Shown: positions 7,386-15,957, counted from the stretch's first letter. The stretch is DNA of 34,617 nucleotides from Pseudomonadota bacterium (GCA_021818425.1 JAKAEC010000019.1:1-34617); one strand, 5' to 3'. Notes: generated by a model not told the origin, from the letters alone. Numbers and translations are program-made.

Positions 7386-7423
7386 AAACCTGTGGGGCCA
7401 AACCTGTGGGGGCAGCTGTGGGG
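7386..7423. repeat. Three TGTGGGG direct repeats near the tRNA 3' end
   Basis: AAACCTGTGGGG occurs at 7386-7397 and again at 7400-7411, and a third, shorter copy (GCTGTGGGG) at 7415-7423. The TGTGGGG cores start at 7391, 7405 and 7417, spaced 14 and 12 bp. They lie 65-100 bp from the tRNA-Ala 3' end. Short direct repeats at this distance from a tRNA attachment site are what arm-type binding sites of tyrosine integrases look like; this is inference. Confidence 0.55.
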
Positions 7424-7487
7424 TCACACCCGCAATTATCACAAAAAATTATTGTAATTTCAGATACTTATATCAAAGCAGGGGAGC

Positions 7488-7563
7488 TGGTGGAGCTAAG
7501 CGGAATCGAACCGCTGACCTTCTGCATGCCATGCAGACGCTCTACCAATTGAGCTATAGCCCC
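7488..7563 (-). tRNA. tRNA-Ala (anticodon GGC)
   Basis: Read on the minus strand from 7563, the sequence folds as a 76-nt tRNA with encoded CCA: acceptor GGGGCTA pairs with TAGCTCC, the D arm begins GCTC, and the anticodon stem TCTGC/GCAGA encloses the loop ATGGCAT, giving anticodon GGC (Ala, codons GCC/GCU). The T arm AGCGG-TTCGATT-CCGCT is perfect. Its 3' end faces the accessory segment, so it is the likely integration site. No second copy of its 3' end is seen in 1-7487. Confidence 0.95.
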
Positions 7564-7570
7564 GTGCCTT

Positions 7571-7612
7571 TCGGTGGAGGGGCGTATAATCCCGGTTGCG
7601 CGCGCCGCGCAA
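7571..7612 (-). promoter_or_regulatory. Candidate tRNA-Ala promoter
   Basis: On the minus strand upstream of the tRNA, TTGCGC (7612-7607) lies 17-18 bp before TTATAC/TATACG (7589-7583), followed by a GC-rich discriminator (CCCC) as is common for stable RNA promoters. The predicted transcript start is about 13 nt before the tRNA. The plus strand of the same -10 also reads TATAAT at 7585-7590 and might serve gltX, although no -35 is visible for it. Confidence 0.35.
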
Positions 7613-7677
7613 GGGGGCGAGCGAAGAAAATCTCAGCCGCCTTCCCCCAACCGCCAAAACGGGCTAACCCGCCTGAA

Positions 7678-9027
7678 ATGGTTAAACTTCGCTTCGCCCC
7701 CAGCCCCACCGGCTATCTGCATGTTGGCAATGCCCGCGCCGCACTGGTGAACTTTTTGTTTGCCCGGCATGAAGGTGGGCAATTGCTGTTAAGGTTGGAC
7801 GATACCGACACTGAGCGCGGTCGCCCGGAATTTGAGCAGGGTATTTACGACGACCTGCGTTGGCTCGGCATTGAGTGGGACGAGCAGGCCCGCCAGTCTG
7901 ACCGGTTCGCCCGTTATATGGAGGTAGCGGAGTCGCTGAAGAGGGCCGGACGGCTTTACCCCTGTTTCGAGAATGAGGATGAGCTGGCAGCCAAGCGCGC
8001 GGCGCTGATCAAGCGCAAGCTGCCCCCGGTCTATGATCGCGCAGCCTTGGCTATGACCGCCGAGCAGCGGGCCACCGCCGAGGCCAATGGCAAGACGCCC
8101 TATTGGCGCTTCAAACTCTCGGGCGAAGTGGTGAGCTGGAACGATCTTGTACTTGGCGCGCGCAGCATAAAACTTACCACTGTCTCGGACCCAGTTCTCA
8201 TTCGCGCAGACGGCACGCCGCTGTATACCTTCACCTCGGTGGTGGACGACGCGGATATGAACATCACCCATATCGTCCGCGGCGAAGACCATGTCTCCAA
8301 CACGGCTGTGCAAATCGACCTGTTCCGCGCCATTAGCAGCAACCCGGTGCCACGCTTTGCGCATCTACCCCTCATCTCGGGCGGCGAAGGCGAAAAACTG
8401 TCCAAGCGCATCGGTTCCATCTCGCTGAAATCGCTGCGCAAGGACGGCATCGAGCCCGAGGCATTGACCGCCTATCTGGCACGCCTCGGTACTAGCAAAG
8501 ACGCGGTCCCCCTGCCTTTAGCAGAGCTGATTGCGCAGTTCTCACTGAACGATTTCTCCCGCTCCCCTCCACGCTTCGACGCAGCGCAGCTGCTGGGGCT
8601 TAACCGTAAGCTCTTGCATCGTCTGTCCTACGAGGCCGTGCAAGATCGCCTACCCGAGGGCGCGACGGTCGCCTTCTGGGAGGCGGTGCGCGGCAATCTG
8701 GATCTGCTGACCGAAGCCCGCGCTTGGTGGGCGGTGGTGGCGGGCGAGATTATTACGCCGAAGCTTTCGGAGGACTCCCTGAGAGTAATTGCGGCCGCGC
8801 AGGAGACGATCCCGCCAGAGATGACGCCCGAGAGCTGGAAAGCCTGGGCCTCCGCCATTTCTACCGCCACAGGAGCCAAGGGCAAGGCTCTCTACCAGCC
8901 ACTGCGCTTGGCGCTTACCGGCGAGGAGCATGGACCAGAAATGGCGCCACTGCTCGTGCTGATGGGAAGAGAACGCGCGGCGCGGCGCCTCGCCGCCTGC
9001 GTTGCCGCGAAGGCCGGCCCCGGCTAA
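7678..9027 (+). CDS. gltX: Glutamate--tRNA ligase
   Basis: This class I aminoacyl-tRNA synthetase charges tRNA-Glu with glutamate, and in bacteria lacking GlnRS also tRNA-Gln. The start at 7678 gives MVKLRFAPSPTGYLHVGNARAAL; the HIGH-type motif is HVGN at residues 15-18 and the KMSKS-type motif is KLSKR at 240-244. LRLDDTDTERGRPEF and LYPCFE are family signatures. At 449 residues it is on the short side for the family, as are the second (GltX2-type) copies of alphaproteobacteria, so a paralogue elsewhere is possible. The frame stays open upstream of 7678 into the tRNA, but that extension has no homology. No strong Shine-Dalgarno is seen. It is followed at 29 bp by the TPR protein gene and probably leads the gltX to der transcript. 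Confidence 0.96.
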   Translation: MVKLRFAPSPTGYLHVGNARAALVNFLFARHEGGQLLLRLDDTDTERGRPEFEQGIYDDLRWLGIEWDEQARQSDRFARYMEVAESLKRAGRLYPCFENEDELAAKRAALIKRKLPPVYDRAALAMTAEQRATAEANGKTPYWRFKLSGEVVSWNDLVLGARSIKLTTVSDPVLIRADGTPLYTFTSVVDDADMNITHIVRGEDHVSNTAVQIDLFRAISSNPVPRFAHLPLISGGEGEKLSKRIGSISLKSLRKDGIEPEALTAYLARLGTSKDAVPLPLAELIAQFSLNDFSRSPPRFDAAQLLGLNRKLLHRLSYEAVQDRLPEGATVAFWEAVRGNLDLLTEARAWWAVVAGEIITPKLSEDSLRVIAAAQETIPPEMTPESWKAWASAISTATGAKGKALYQPLRLALTGEEHGPEMAPLLVLMGRERAARRLAACVAAKAGPG

Positions 9028-9056
9028 GACAAACCCGGCAAAAGAGGAAAATCGGC

Positions 9057-9722
9057 GTGGCAGATATTTTTGACGAAGTTTCCGAGGATCTGCGCTATGA
9101 ACGGGCGATAAGGCTCGCCAAGCGTTACGGCGGGTTGTTGCTTCTGGTCGCCGTCTTGGTTCTGGCGGGCGTCGCCGGCCAGCAATTCTGGCAGGCCCGC
9201 AAAGCCAGACTGGCCGACAAAGCTGCGACGCAATACCTCGCCATCACGCAGCCGTTGGACCAAGCCAATGGCCAAATTACGCCGGCCATAGCCAAGGCGA
9301 CTGCTCAGAGGCTGGTAGATTTCTCCAAATCTGCCCCGGAAACCTATAAAACCATGGCACGGATGCGCGCCGCTGCCCTTTATGCCAATGCAGGCGAGTT
9401 GCCCAAGGCCGCCTTACTGTGGAGCCGCGTGGGAGCCGACGAGGCCGCGCCGAATCTTATGCGCGATGCCGCCAGCTTACTTTTCGCCCAGCACGAGATC
9501 GGCATTGACAGCAACGCAGACATCCTGGCCCGGCTACAGCCGATCGTACAGGAAAAGAATCCTTACCATGGTTTGGCGCGTGAAATGCAGGCCATGGTCT
9601 ATCTGCACGAGGGCAACACGGCGATGGCCAAATCCCTTTTCGCCCAGGTTGAGGACGACCCCAGCGCCCCCCAAGGCGCGCAACACCGCGCTCAGGCCAT
9701 GCTTGCCAAGCTGAACGGATAA
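9057..9722 (+). CDS. TPR-type YfgM-like membrane-anchored protein
   Basis: The protein is 221 residues from a GTG start at 9057, preceded by AGAGGA. A cytoplasmic N-terminus (ADIFDEVSEDLRYERAIRLAKRYG) precedes one membrane segment at about residues 25-42 and a periplasmic helical-repeat domain with TPR-like motifs (AALYANAGELPKAALLWSRV, then AMVYLHEGNTAMAKSLFAQV). This matches the YfgM/TPR_21 family, which in E. coli associates with the Sec translocon and periplasmic chaperones. Its place directly before a BamB-like gene and der is the same as yfgM-bamB-der in many proteobacteria, which supports the call. The longer open frame reaching back to 8724 within gltX is not coding; the homology starts at 9057. 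Confidence 0.85.
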   Translation: MADIFDEVSEDLRYERAIRLAKRYGGLLLLVAVLVLAGVAGQQFWQARKARLADKAATQYLAITQPLDQANGQITPAIAKATAQRLVDFSKSAPETYKTMARMRAAALYANAGELPKAALLWSRVGADEAAPNLMRDAASLLFAQHEIGIDSNADILARLQPIVQEKNPYHGLAREMQAMVYLHEGNTAMAKSLFAQVEDDPSAPQGAQHRAQAMLAKLNG

Positions 9723-9730
9723 CTAAGCCC

Positions 9731-11038
9731 ATGATTCGCCGCCGCACCGCGACTGTCGGCCTCCTCGGCCTGCTTGCCTCCTGCTCATCCCCCAAAAAGC
9801 CACCCATCATCGGCACGCAAATACCGGTGCTGCCAGACCAGTCGGGAATGGATGTGACCACCAACGCTCCTGCCGTCACGCTGCCCCCGCCCGCGCAGCT
9901 CAATGCCTGGCTGCAAACTCTGGCCAACCCGGCCCATGCACCTGGAAATACCGCCGGGCCACTTGGTTTCCAGCGCCGTTGGGCAGCGGAGATTGGCAGC
10001 GCGGGCGGCTACCGTAAGCCTCTGATGGCAAGCCCCCTCGTGGTTGGCGGGCATGTTTTTGTCATGGATGCGGACGCCCACATACGTGCCCTCTCTTTGG
10101 CGAACGGCTCCGAACTGTGGCACACTAACACGCGCCCCCGGCACAACACTACGCAAAATATCGGCGGCGGCATTGCCTTCGAATCCGGAAAAATCTACGC
10201 CAGCACTGGCTATGGCGAAGCGCTGGCACTGGATGCGGGGTCAGGTAAGATTCTCTGGCGCCAGCCCCTGGACTTTCCTGCGCGCTCTGCCCCGCTGGCG
10301 GCGGGTGGGCTCGTGGCCGTCGTTACGCAGAACGATTTCCTACTCACCTTCGACGCGAAAACGGGCGCGCCGGGCTGGCGCTTCTCCGGCGCCGTGGGTA
10401 CACCGCCAATGACTGCCGCGAGCGTGACCGGCGCCCCCGCCTTCGCGGATGGAATTATCGTTGCCGGCTTCTCAACGGGACTGCTGGCTGCCATTGACGC
10501 CAATTCAGGCACGCCTGCCTGGGAACAGAGCTTGGCTGCAGGATTCGGCCAAGCCAGCGCGTTGGACCTCTCAGACATCGTAGCCTGCCCCGTTATCGCC
10601 GGCGGCGTGGTCTATGGCATCAGTATCGGCGGCACCTTCATGGCGGTGGATTTGCATTCTGGCGCCAAAGTCTGGACTCACCAAGCCATGGGTAGTCAGC
10701 CGCCCGCAGCCTCCGGCGGTTTCTTGTTCCTGCTTGATTCCAGCCAAACCTTATTCGCCGTGCATGCAGATGATGGGCTGGTTAGTTGGTCAACCCACCT
10801 GCCCGCCTTTAAAAACATGAAAAAACACAAAAACCCTATCAACTGGTCCGGACCGGCACTGGTGAACAACATGCTCATCTGCGCGAGCGACCACGGCGAG
10901 GCCGCTCTGGTTGATGCTGCTTCCGGCAGGCTTAGGAAGACCGTAAAACTCGGCGCCCAGGCGGACATGCCGCCCATCGCGGTAGACGGCGTGCTGCTGC
11001 AACTCACGCGCGATGCGCGCCTTACGGCTTATGGCTGA
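9731..11038 (+). CDS. bamB: BamB-like outer-membrane assembly lipoprotein
   Basis: This 435-residue protein begins MIRRRTATVGLLGLLASCSS, a lipoprotein signal with lipobox LASC and the acylated Cys at residue 18. The rest is an eight-bladed PQQ-like propeller with recurring blocks of the type GSELWHTNT, GKILWRQPL, GAPGWRFSG, GTPAWEQSL and GAKVWTHQA, each preceded by an ALD/AVD-like strand. BamB is the propeller scaffold of the BAM complex that folds outer-membrane beta-barrels. Position between a YfgM-like gene and der is the standard context. It starts 8 bp after the TPR gene stop and its own stop overlaps the der start (ATGGCTGA), so translation is probably coupled. Sequence similarity across BamB is low, so the symbol rests on architecture and context. 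Confidence 0.88.
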   Translation: MIRRRTATVGLLGLLASCSSPKKPPIIGTQIPVLPDQSGMDVTTNAPAVTLPPPAQLNAWLQTLANPAHAPGNTAGPLGFQRRWAAEIGSAGGYRKPLMASPLVVGGHVFVMDADAHIRALSLANGSELWHTNTRPRHNTTQNIGGGIAFESGKIYASTGYGEALALDAGSGKILWRQPLDFPARSAPLAAGGLVAVVTQNDFLLTFDAKTGAPGWRFSGAVGTPPMTAASVTGAPAFADGIIVAGFSTGLLAAIDANSGTPAWEQSLAAGFGQASALDLSDIVACPVIAGGVVYGISIGGTFMAVDLHSGAKVWTHQAMGSQPPAASGGFLFLLDSSQTLFAVHADDGLVSWSTHLPAFKNMKKHKNPINWSGPALVNNMLICASDHGEAALVDAASGRLRKTVKLGAQADMPPIAVDGVLLQLTRDARLTAYG

Positions 11039-12377
11039 ACTGCCTCGCATCGTTATCGCCGGCCGGCCGAACGTCGGCAAATCCACCTTGTTTAATCGGC
11101 TCGTGGGCAGCCGCCTAGCGCTGGTGGCCGACACGCCGGGAGTGACACGTGACCGCAAGGAAGCGGTATGCGATCTGGGCGGGCGAAAAGTAGTGGTCGT
11201 GGACACGGCGGGGCTAGAAGAAGCCGCACCCGACACGCTACCTGGGCGCATGCGCGCCTCCACCTCCGCCGCCGTGGACCAAGCTGACTTGGTGCTGTTC
11301 GTGTTCGACGCAAAATCCGGCCTGATCCCGGAGGATAGGCATTTCGGCACATGGCTGCGCCGAAAGGACCGGCAAGTTCTAGTTGTGGCCAACAAGGCTG
11401 AAGGGCGCGGCGGCATTGCTAACGCTATGGAGGCTTATGAGCTTGGCTTCGGCGAGCCCGTGGCGATTTCCGCTGAGCATAATGAGGGCGTTTACGACCT
11501 CATGAGCGAGATCATGAGCCGCCTGCCGGATGAAGAAACGCTCGCCGAGGACGAGGATAATAAACCGCTTCACCTCGCCATCGTTGGCCGCCCGAACGCA
11601 GGTAAGTCCACCTTACTGAACTACTTGCTAGGCGAACAGCGCATGATAACCGGCCCGGAGCCTGGCCTCACGCGGGACGCTGTTTCCGCCGACTTTGAAG
11701 GGCCCGACGGCAATCTCTACCGCGTGGTCGATACAGCCGGCTTACGCAAGCGCGCGAAAGTAGATGAGGGGCTAGAAAAAATGTCCACTTCCTCCTCGAT
11801 CGAAGCGTTGAAGCGCGCAGAAATGGCGGTGTTGGCCGTCGACGCCATACAGGGTGTGCAGGAACAGGATCTACAGATCGCTCGCCTGATTGAACGCGAG
11901 GGTCGCGCCTGCGTGATCGCGCTTACCAAGTGGGACGCCGTGGAAGACCGGCCGGACACGAAGAAGGCGGCATTGGACCGCATTTCTATCTCACTAAGCC
12001 AGATGAAGGGTGTCACCGTTGTGCCGCTCTCGGCAGAAACCGGCGAGGGAGTGAAGAAACTCTTCCCCGCGATCCGCGACACGTATGCGAAATGGAATCT
12101 GCGCATCCCTACAAGTCAGCTCAACCGCTGGTTCGAGGCCGCCCTTGAGCGCTTTCCTCCCCCGCTGGTGGACGGGCGGCGTCTGAAACTGCGCTATATC
12201 ACGCAGATCAAAGCTCGCCCGCCGACATTCGCCTTGTTCGGTACCCGCGCCGAGCAAGTACCCGAGACCTACCAGCGGTACCTGGTGAACAGCTTGCGCG
12301 AAGTGTTCGAAATGCCCGGCGTACCTATCCGCATCTATCTGCGCGGCACGGATAATCCGTTCAAGGATCGAGATTAG
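11031..12377 (+). CDS. der: Ribosome-assembly GTPase Der (EngA)
   Basis: A 448-residue protein with two tandem GTPase domains followed by a KH-like domain, the layout unique to Der, which acts in maturation of the 50S subunit. Domain 1: G1 GRPNVGKST (residues 11-19), G3 DTAGLEE, G4-like NKAE. Domain 2: G1 GRPNAGKST (from about 186), G3 DTAGLRKRAKV, G4 TKWD. The C-terminal part (KLRYITQIKARPPTFALFG, then YQRYLVNSLREVFEMPGVPI) is the KH-like RNA-binding domain. The start at 11031 (MAELPRIVIAG) overlaps the bamB stop by eight bases; an in-frame ATG at 11013 would add six residues and is less likely. The first G4 has Glu in place of the usual Asp, which I believe is common in alphaproteobacterial Der. 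Essential gene in well-studied bacteria. Confidence 0.97.
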   Translation: MAELPRIVIAGRPNVGKSTLFNRLVGSRLALVADTPGVTRDRKEAVCDLGGRKVVVVDTAGLEEAAPDTLPGRMRASTSAAVDQADLVLFVFDAKSGLIPEDRHFGTWLRRKDRQVLVVANKAEGRGGIANAMEAYELGFGEPVAISAEHNEGVYDLMSEIMSRLPDEETLAEDEDNKPLHLAIVGRPNAGKSTLLNYLLGEQRMITGPEPGLTRDAVSADFEGPDGNLYRVVDTAGLRKRAKVDEGLEKMSTSSSIEALKRAEMAVLAVDAIQGVQEQDLQIARLIEREGRACVIALTKWDAVEDRPDTKKAALDRISISLSQMKGVTVVPLSAETGEGVKKLFPAIRDTYAKWNLRIPTSQLNRWFEAALERFPPPLVDGRRLKLRYITQIKARPPTFALFGTRAEQVPETYQRYLVNSLREVFEMPGVPIRIYLRGTDNPFKDRD

Positions 12378-12387
12378 CTGTCTCTTG

Positions 12388-12432
12388 GGAGCCGTTAAAA
12401 AGGCTCCGATACCCGAAAAAACTTTTGAAGTT
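12388..12432. terminator. Weak hairpins between convergent der and ABC-F genes
   Basis: The 61-bp gap has two hairpins. GGAGCC (12388-12393) pairs with GGCTCC (12402-12407) around GTTAAAAA. On the minus strand AAACTT pairs with AAGTTT around CAA (within about 12417-12432) and runs into further T residues, a weak A/T-rich terminator for the leftward ABC-F gene. Neither is a strong terminator for der. Confidence 0.35.
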
Positions 12433-12438
12433 TGAAGA

Positions 12439-14238
12439 CTAACCCTCCTTCAACATCTCAAGCTCTAACCAGCGCTCCTCGGCCTTTTCCAGCTTCGCGT
12501 GCCACTCTGCCAGGGCCGCCGTGGCCTGCGCGAATTTTTTTGCGTCCGTTGTGTAAAGATCAGGCGTCGCAAGGATATCGTTCAACTTGCCCACCTGCAC
12601 CTGCATCTTGGCGATGTCGTCGTTGAGCTGTCTCAGCTCATGCTGCTCCTTAAAGGAGATTTTTGCTTTCGCCGGTGCCGCGGTGGGTGCCTTTGAAGGC
12701 TTCGGCACAATCCTGTTCTCAACCTTCTCAACTTTTGCTGCCGTCACGCCCTCTCCGCGTTGGGCCAACATGTCCGAATAGCCACCGGCATATTCCACCC
12801 AGCGCCCCTGCCCTTCGGACATCAATACGGAGGTACAAACTCGGTCCAGAAAATCTCGATCGTGGCTAACAACGATCACCGTGCCTGGATAGTCTCCTAG
12901 CATCTCCTGCAACAAGTCCAGCGTCTCCAAGTCGAGATCATTTGTCGGTTCGTCCAGCACCAGCAGGTTGGACGATTTGGTTAGCGCCAAAGCCAACAGC
13001 AGCCGCCCTCGTTCCCCACCCGAGAGCGTGCCCACCGGCGTGCGCACCTGTTCAGGCTTGAACAAAAAGTCTTTCATATAGCCGATCACATGCCGTGCTT
13101 GACCGCCCACCACCACTTGGTCGCCATTGCCGCCCGTCAGCGTGTCCGACAGCGAAGCGCCGGAGTTCAAATCGGCGCGCTGCTGATCAAGTGTCACCAC
13201 CTCCAGCGCCGTGCCCAACTTCACTGCACCCGAATCAGGCGTAAGCTGCCCAAGGATCAGCTTCAACAGCGTGGATTTGCCCGCGCCATTTGGGCCCACA
13301 ATGCCCAGACGATCGCCGCGCAAAACCCGGAAAGTGAGGTCGTTCACTACGCGCTTATCGCCGAAGCTCTTGGAGATGCCATCCGCATCAACCACGATCT
13401 TGCCAGAGGTAGCGGCGTCCAGGCTGGTTAGCTTAGCGAGCCCAAGCTTATGGGTAAAATTGCGACGCTCAGCACGCAAGGCATGAAGCCCGGCCAAGCG
13501 CTTCACATTGCGCTTGCGTCGGGCCGTCACGCCATAGCGTAGCCAATCCTCCTCACGGGCGATCTTGCGGCCTAGCTTGTGGAATTCCTGCTCTTCTTGC
13601 TCCAGCACCTCGTCACGCCAGGCTTCAAAATGGGCAAAGCTCTTGTCCAACCGTCTCGTTAGCCCGCGGTCGAGCCAGACCATGGAGCGCGAGAGATTTT
13701 CCAAGAACCGCCGGTCATGAGAGATAAGCACCAGCCCGCAGGCGAGCGATTTTAGCTCTCCTTCCAGCCACTCAATGGCAGGCAGGTCAAGATGGTTGGT
13801 CGGCTCGTCCAGCAGCAGCAAATCTGGCTCTGGTGCGAGCGTGCGTGCCAGCGCAGCACGACGGGCCTCGCCGCCCGACAGATAGCCGGGCTTTTCATCA
13901 CCGGAAAGCCCGAGCTCGCCCAAAAGATAGCGTGCGCGGTATTCGTCATCATTTGGCCCCAGCCCGCCCAGCACGTACGCCATTACATTGGCGAAGTCCG
14001 AAAGATCGGGCTCCTGCGGCAGGTAGCGCATAGTGGCCCCAGGCTGGAAAAATCGCGTGCCGGAATCAAACGCCACCTCGCCGGAGGCGATTTTCAGCAG
14101 CGTGGATTTGCCTGAACCATTACGACCAACAAGGCAAATACGTTCGCCAGAACCGACGGAGAGCGTCGCGCGTTCCAGCAGCGGCACTGAACCAAGAGTG
14201 ATGGAGATATCGGTAAGAAGCAGAAGGGGCGGCACCAT
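12439..14238 (-). CDS. uup: ABC-F ATPase, Uup type
   Basis: A 599-residue soluble protein with two ABC ATPase domains in tandem and no membrane segments. Domain 1 has Walker A GRNGSGKST (38-46), signature LSGGEARRAALA and Walker B LLLLDEPTNHLD; domain 2 has GPNGAGKST, LSGGERGRLLLALAL and LLVLDEPTNDLDLETLD. The C-terminal segment is basic and forms a coiled coil (LRQLNDDIAKMQVQVGKLNDIL, then LAEWHAKLEKAEERWLELEML), the mark of the Uup branch of ABC-F proteins, which bind the ribosome or branched DNA structures and influence transposon excision. The ATG at 14238 is preferred over a TTG at 14256, since homology begins at PPLLLLTDISITLG. It follows the lipoprotein gene at 45 bp on the same strand and converges on der. 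Confidence 0.93.
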   Translation of the reverse strand: MVPPLLLLTDISITLGSVPLLERATLSVGSGERICLVGRNGSGKSTLLKIASGEVAFDSGTRFFQPGATMRYLPQEPDLSDFANVMAYVLGGLGPNDDEYRARYLLGELGLSGDEKPGYLSGGEARRAALARTLAPEPDLLLLDEPTNHLDLPAIEWLEGELKSLACGLVLISHDRRFLENLSRSMVWLDRGLTRRLDKSFAHFEAWRDEVLEQEEQEFHKLGRKIAREEDWLRYGVTARRKRNVKRLAGLHALRAERRNFTHKLGLAKLTSLDAATSGKIVVDADGISKSFGDKRVVNDLTFRVLRGDRLGIVGPNGAGKSTLLKLILGQLTPDSGAVKLGTALEVVTLDQQRADLNSGASLSDTLTGGNGDQVVVGGQARHVIGYMKDFLFKPEQVRTPVGTLSGGERGRLLLALALTKSSNLLVLDEPTNDLDLETLDLLQEMLGDYPGTVIVVSHDRDFLDRVCTSVLMSEGQGRWVEYAGGYSDMLAQRGEGVTAAKVEKVENRIVPKPSKAPTAAPAKAKISFKEQHELRQLNDDIAKMQVQVGKLNDILATPDLYTTDAKKFAQATAALAEWHAKLEKAEERWLELEMLKEG

Positions 14239-14283
14239 AGGGGCTGTTTGGCCCAAGCGCCGCCCCCGTTCAAGCGCCCCGCT

Positions 14284-14682
14284 TTACCGCAACGGCTGCG
14301 CCGGACCAGAGGTGGTATAGTTGGCCGATGGCGGCACGGGGTCGGGCGAGGGCGCAGTGGACGGCGCCCCCGGCTGCGGTGCGCCGGGCGCGGAGGCAGG
14401 AGGTGACTTTGAGACCGGTTCCTGGGAAGTAGCATCCGTCTCGTTTTTAATCTCAGCAGCCTTGGCCACCGCCGGCAGTTTCATGTCCAGCCGATGCTGA
14501 TAATCACGGCCGGCCTCAAACCCGTGCCTATACGCGGCATGTGCCGCCGTATCGATGGCTGCGTCCATAACGGAAGGCGCGGGCGACACTAACGCGCATG
14601 GCCGATCGGCACAGCCAGCGAGCAAGACAGCAAAGCCAAGCACCGGCACGGTACGGCACGAGCGAAAGCGAGACAATGTCAT
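14284..14682 (-). CDS. Small proline-rich lipoprotein, function unknown
   Basis: A 132-residue protein whose first 24 residues form a lipoprotein signal (SRFRSCRTVPVLGFAVLLAGC, with lipobox LAGC and the lipidated Cys at 24). After a conserved-looking patch (HAAYRHGFEAGRDYQHRLDMKL), the C-terminal 65 residues are low-complexity Pro/Ala/Ser (SKSPPASAPGAPQPGAPS), likely a flexible periplasmic spacer. The ATG at 14682 is chosen; a GTG two codons earlier is possible. Same strand as the glycosyltransferase before it (92 bp) and the ABC-F gene after it (45 bp), so a common transcript is possible. I do not recognise a family. Confidence 0.7.
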   Translation of the reverse strand: MTLSRFRSCRTVPVLGFAVLLAGCADRPCALVSPAPSVMDAAIDTAAHAAYRHGFEAGRDYQHRLDMKLPAVAKAAEIKNETDATSQEPVSKSPPASAPGAPQPGAPSTAPSPDPVPPSANYTTSGPAQPLR

Positions 14683-14774
14683 TACCACCCGTATAGCCTA
14701 GTTCCATATTGTCGTCACGGCAGGAGGGATAGCGCCAGATGCGTTGGTGACCAAGCCTATATTGTTTCGAAGCA

Positions 14775-15707
14775 TCAGAAATTATGAAACTTCCGTACAA
14801 GGTAAACAGGGCGTTGCTTAGTCTCCATGTAGATGCGTCCGATGTACTCGCCCAGGACACCAATACTGATGAGCTGCACGCTGCCAAAAAATGTTACTGC
14901 GACGAAAATGGAGGCGTAACCTGGCACCTGATTGCCGAAGACGAGCGTCCTGACCATAATGAACATCGCATACAGAAGTGCGACAACCGCGCCCAGCGTG
15001 CCTAGATAGGTCCAGACCTTAAGCGGCGCCGTGGAGAAGCTAGTGAAGCCCTCCAGGGCGAAATTCCACAGCTTGAACCCGGAAAATTTGCTTTTGCCGG
15101 CCGCACGAGGCGTACGGGCATAATCGATCGCCACCGTTTTGAAGCCCAGCCATGCAAACAGTCCCTTCATGAAGCGTTGCCGCTCCGGCAGACGCTTCAG
15201 CGCCTCCACCACGGTCCGGTCCATGAGCCTAAAGTCTCCAACATTCTTAGGTATATCGATATTCGAGATGTGCCGATTAAATTTGTAGAAGAGCGAGGCA
15301 GAAGCACGCTTCATGGCACTATCGGTCGAACGATCGCTTCGTCGGCCGAGGACCACATCGGCTCCCTCTCGCCAAGCGGCTACCATCGACGGAATCAGTT
15401 CAGGGGGATCCTGAAGGTCGGCATCGATCAGGACCAAAGCCTCCCCCTGAGCCGCCTCCAGCCCCGCGGTCATTGCCGCCTCCTTACCGAAATTGCGGGA
15501 GAGCTCCACGACTCGAAAGCGCGACTCGGCCGCCGCCAAATCCAAAAGCCGGGACAACGTGCCATCGCGGCTGCCATCATCCACAAAGATAATCTCCCAA
15601 ACGACACCAGGAACCGAATCCAGAACCGGCAGAACGGCCGCAGCAAAGGCGCCGATGACATCTTCCTCATTATAGAGCGGCACGATGAGAGAGAGAAACT
15701 GTGTCAT
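14775..15707 (-). CDS. GtrB/DPM1-type polyprenyl-phosphate glycosyltransferase
   Basis: A 310-residue family 2 glycosyltransferase with a GT-A fold. FVDDGSRDGT (about 41-50) and LIDADLQDPPEL (from about 93) are the nucleotide-sugar and metal-binding motifs, with a DxD at 95-97. RNFGKEAAMTAGLEAA, NVGDFRLMDR and QRFMKGLFAWLGF are typical of the GtrB/CsbB/ArnC branch, which moves a sugar from UDP-sugar to undecaprenyl phosphate at the cytoplasmic face. Two C-terminal membrane segments (about 232-256 and 265-290, ending GVLGEYIGRIYMETKQRP) are also standard. No flippase or lipid A gene lies next to it, so the sugar and acceptor remain open. The length matches the family. Confidence 0.92.
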   Translation of the reverse strand: MTQFLSLIVPLYNEEDVIGAFAAAVLPVLDSVPGVVWEIIFVDDGSRDGTLSRLLDLAAAESRFRVVELSRNFGKEAAMTAGLEAAQGEALVLIDADLQDPPELIPSMVAAWREGADVVLGRRSDRSTDSAMKRASASLFYKFNRHISNIDIPKNVGDFRLMDRTVVEALKRLPERQRFMKGLFAWLGFKTVAIDYARTPRAAGKSKFSGFKLWNFALEGFTSFSTAPLKVWTYLGTLGAVVALLYAMFIMVRTLVFGNQVPGYASIFVAVTFFGSVQLISIGVLGEYIGRIYMETKQRPVYLVRKFHNF

Positions 15708-15885
15708 GCGCTTCCGGCAATGGTGTGGGATCGCCTAGCGTGTTTTAAGCATAGCCGCGCCGACATATCCACGGCCCAAGCAGCCGCGTTTTATGCGCCG
15801 CATCCGACAACGTGAAGGCTTTTCTAGGGGAGTCAACTTTTGCGCCTTTCCCTTAAGGCTAAGCAACCCCTTGAAAACAGGTGGC

Positions 15886-15915
15886 TTGCCGGATTTGTTC
15901 ACAACCATGTAAAAT
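15886..15915 (+). promoter_or_regulatory. Candidate sigma-70-type promoter
   Basis: TTGCCG (15886-15891) and TAAAAT (15910-15915) are 18 bp apart, about 43 bp before the ATG at 15958. The -10 matches five of six consensus bases and the -35 four of six. No other good candidate is seen in the 250-bp gap 15708-15957, which holds no gene. Confidence 0.4.
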
Positions 15916-15957
15916 CAATGAGGCAACCGTGCTGTCAAATTTAAACGGCCTGCCGGC

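Larger units (their letters stand above)
7062..7487. other. Island-end gap with decayed coding sequence
   Basis: No intact gene is seen between the Abi-alpha gene and the tRNA. On the plus strand, 7255-7371 reads as a coding-like tail (ATILENLDPVQRAKVRAI, then LQAAAIGAFWRW and a stop), directly followed by a strong terminator, so it may be the 3' end of a deleted rightward gene. Direct repeats of TGTGGGG follow at 7391-7423. I could not identify the lost gene; an integrase would be the natural guess beside a tRNA but no catalytic motif remains. Confidence 0.45.

Noticed and set aside
7531-7677. Extension of gltX into the tRNA gene
   Set aside because: The added residues come from the tRNA and its leader and are not part of GltX; the family start is MVKLRFAPSPTG at 7678.
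8724-9056. N-terminal extension of the TPR protein into gltX
   Set aside because: The extension lies within gltX in another frame; membrane protein homology begins at the GTG at 9057, which has a ribosome binding site.
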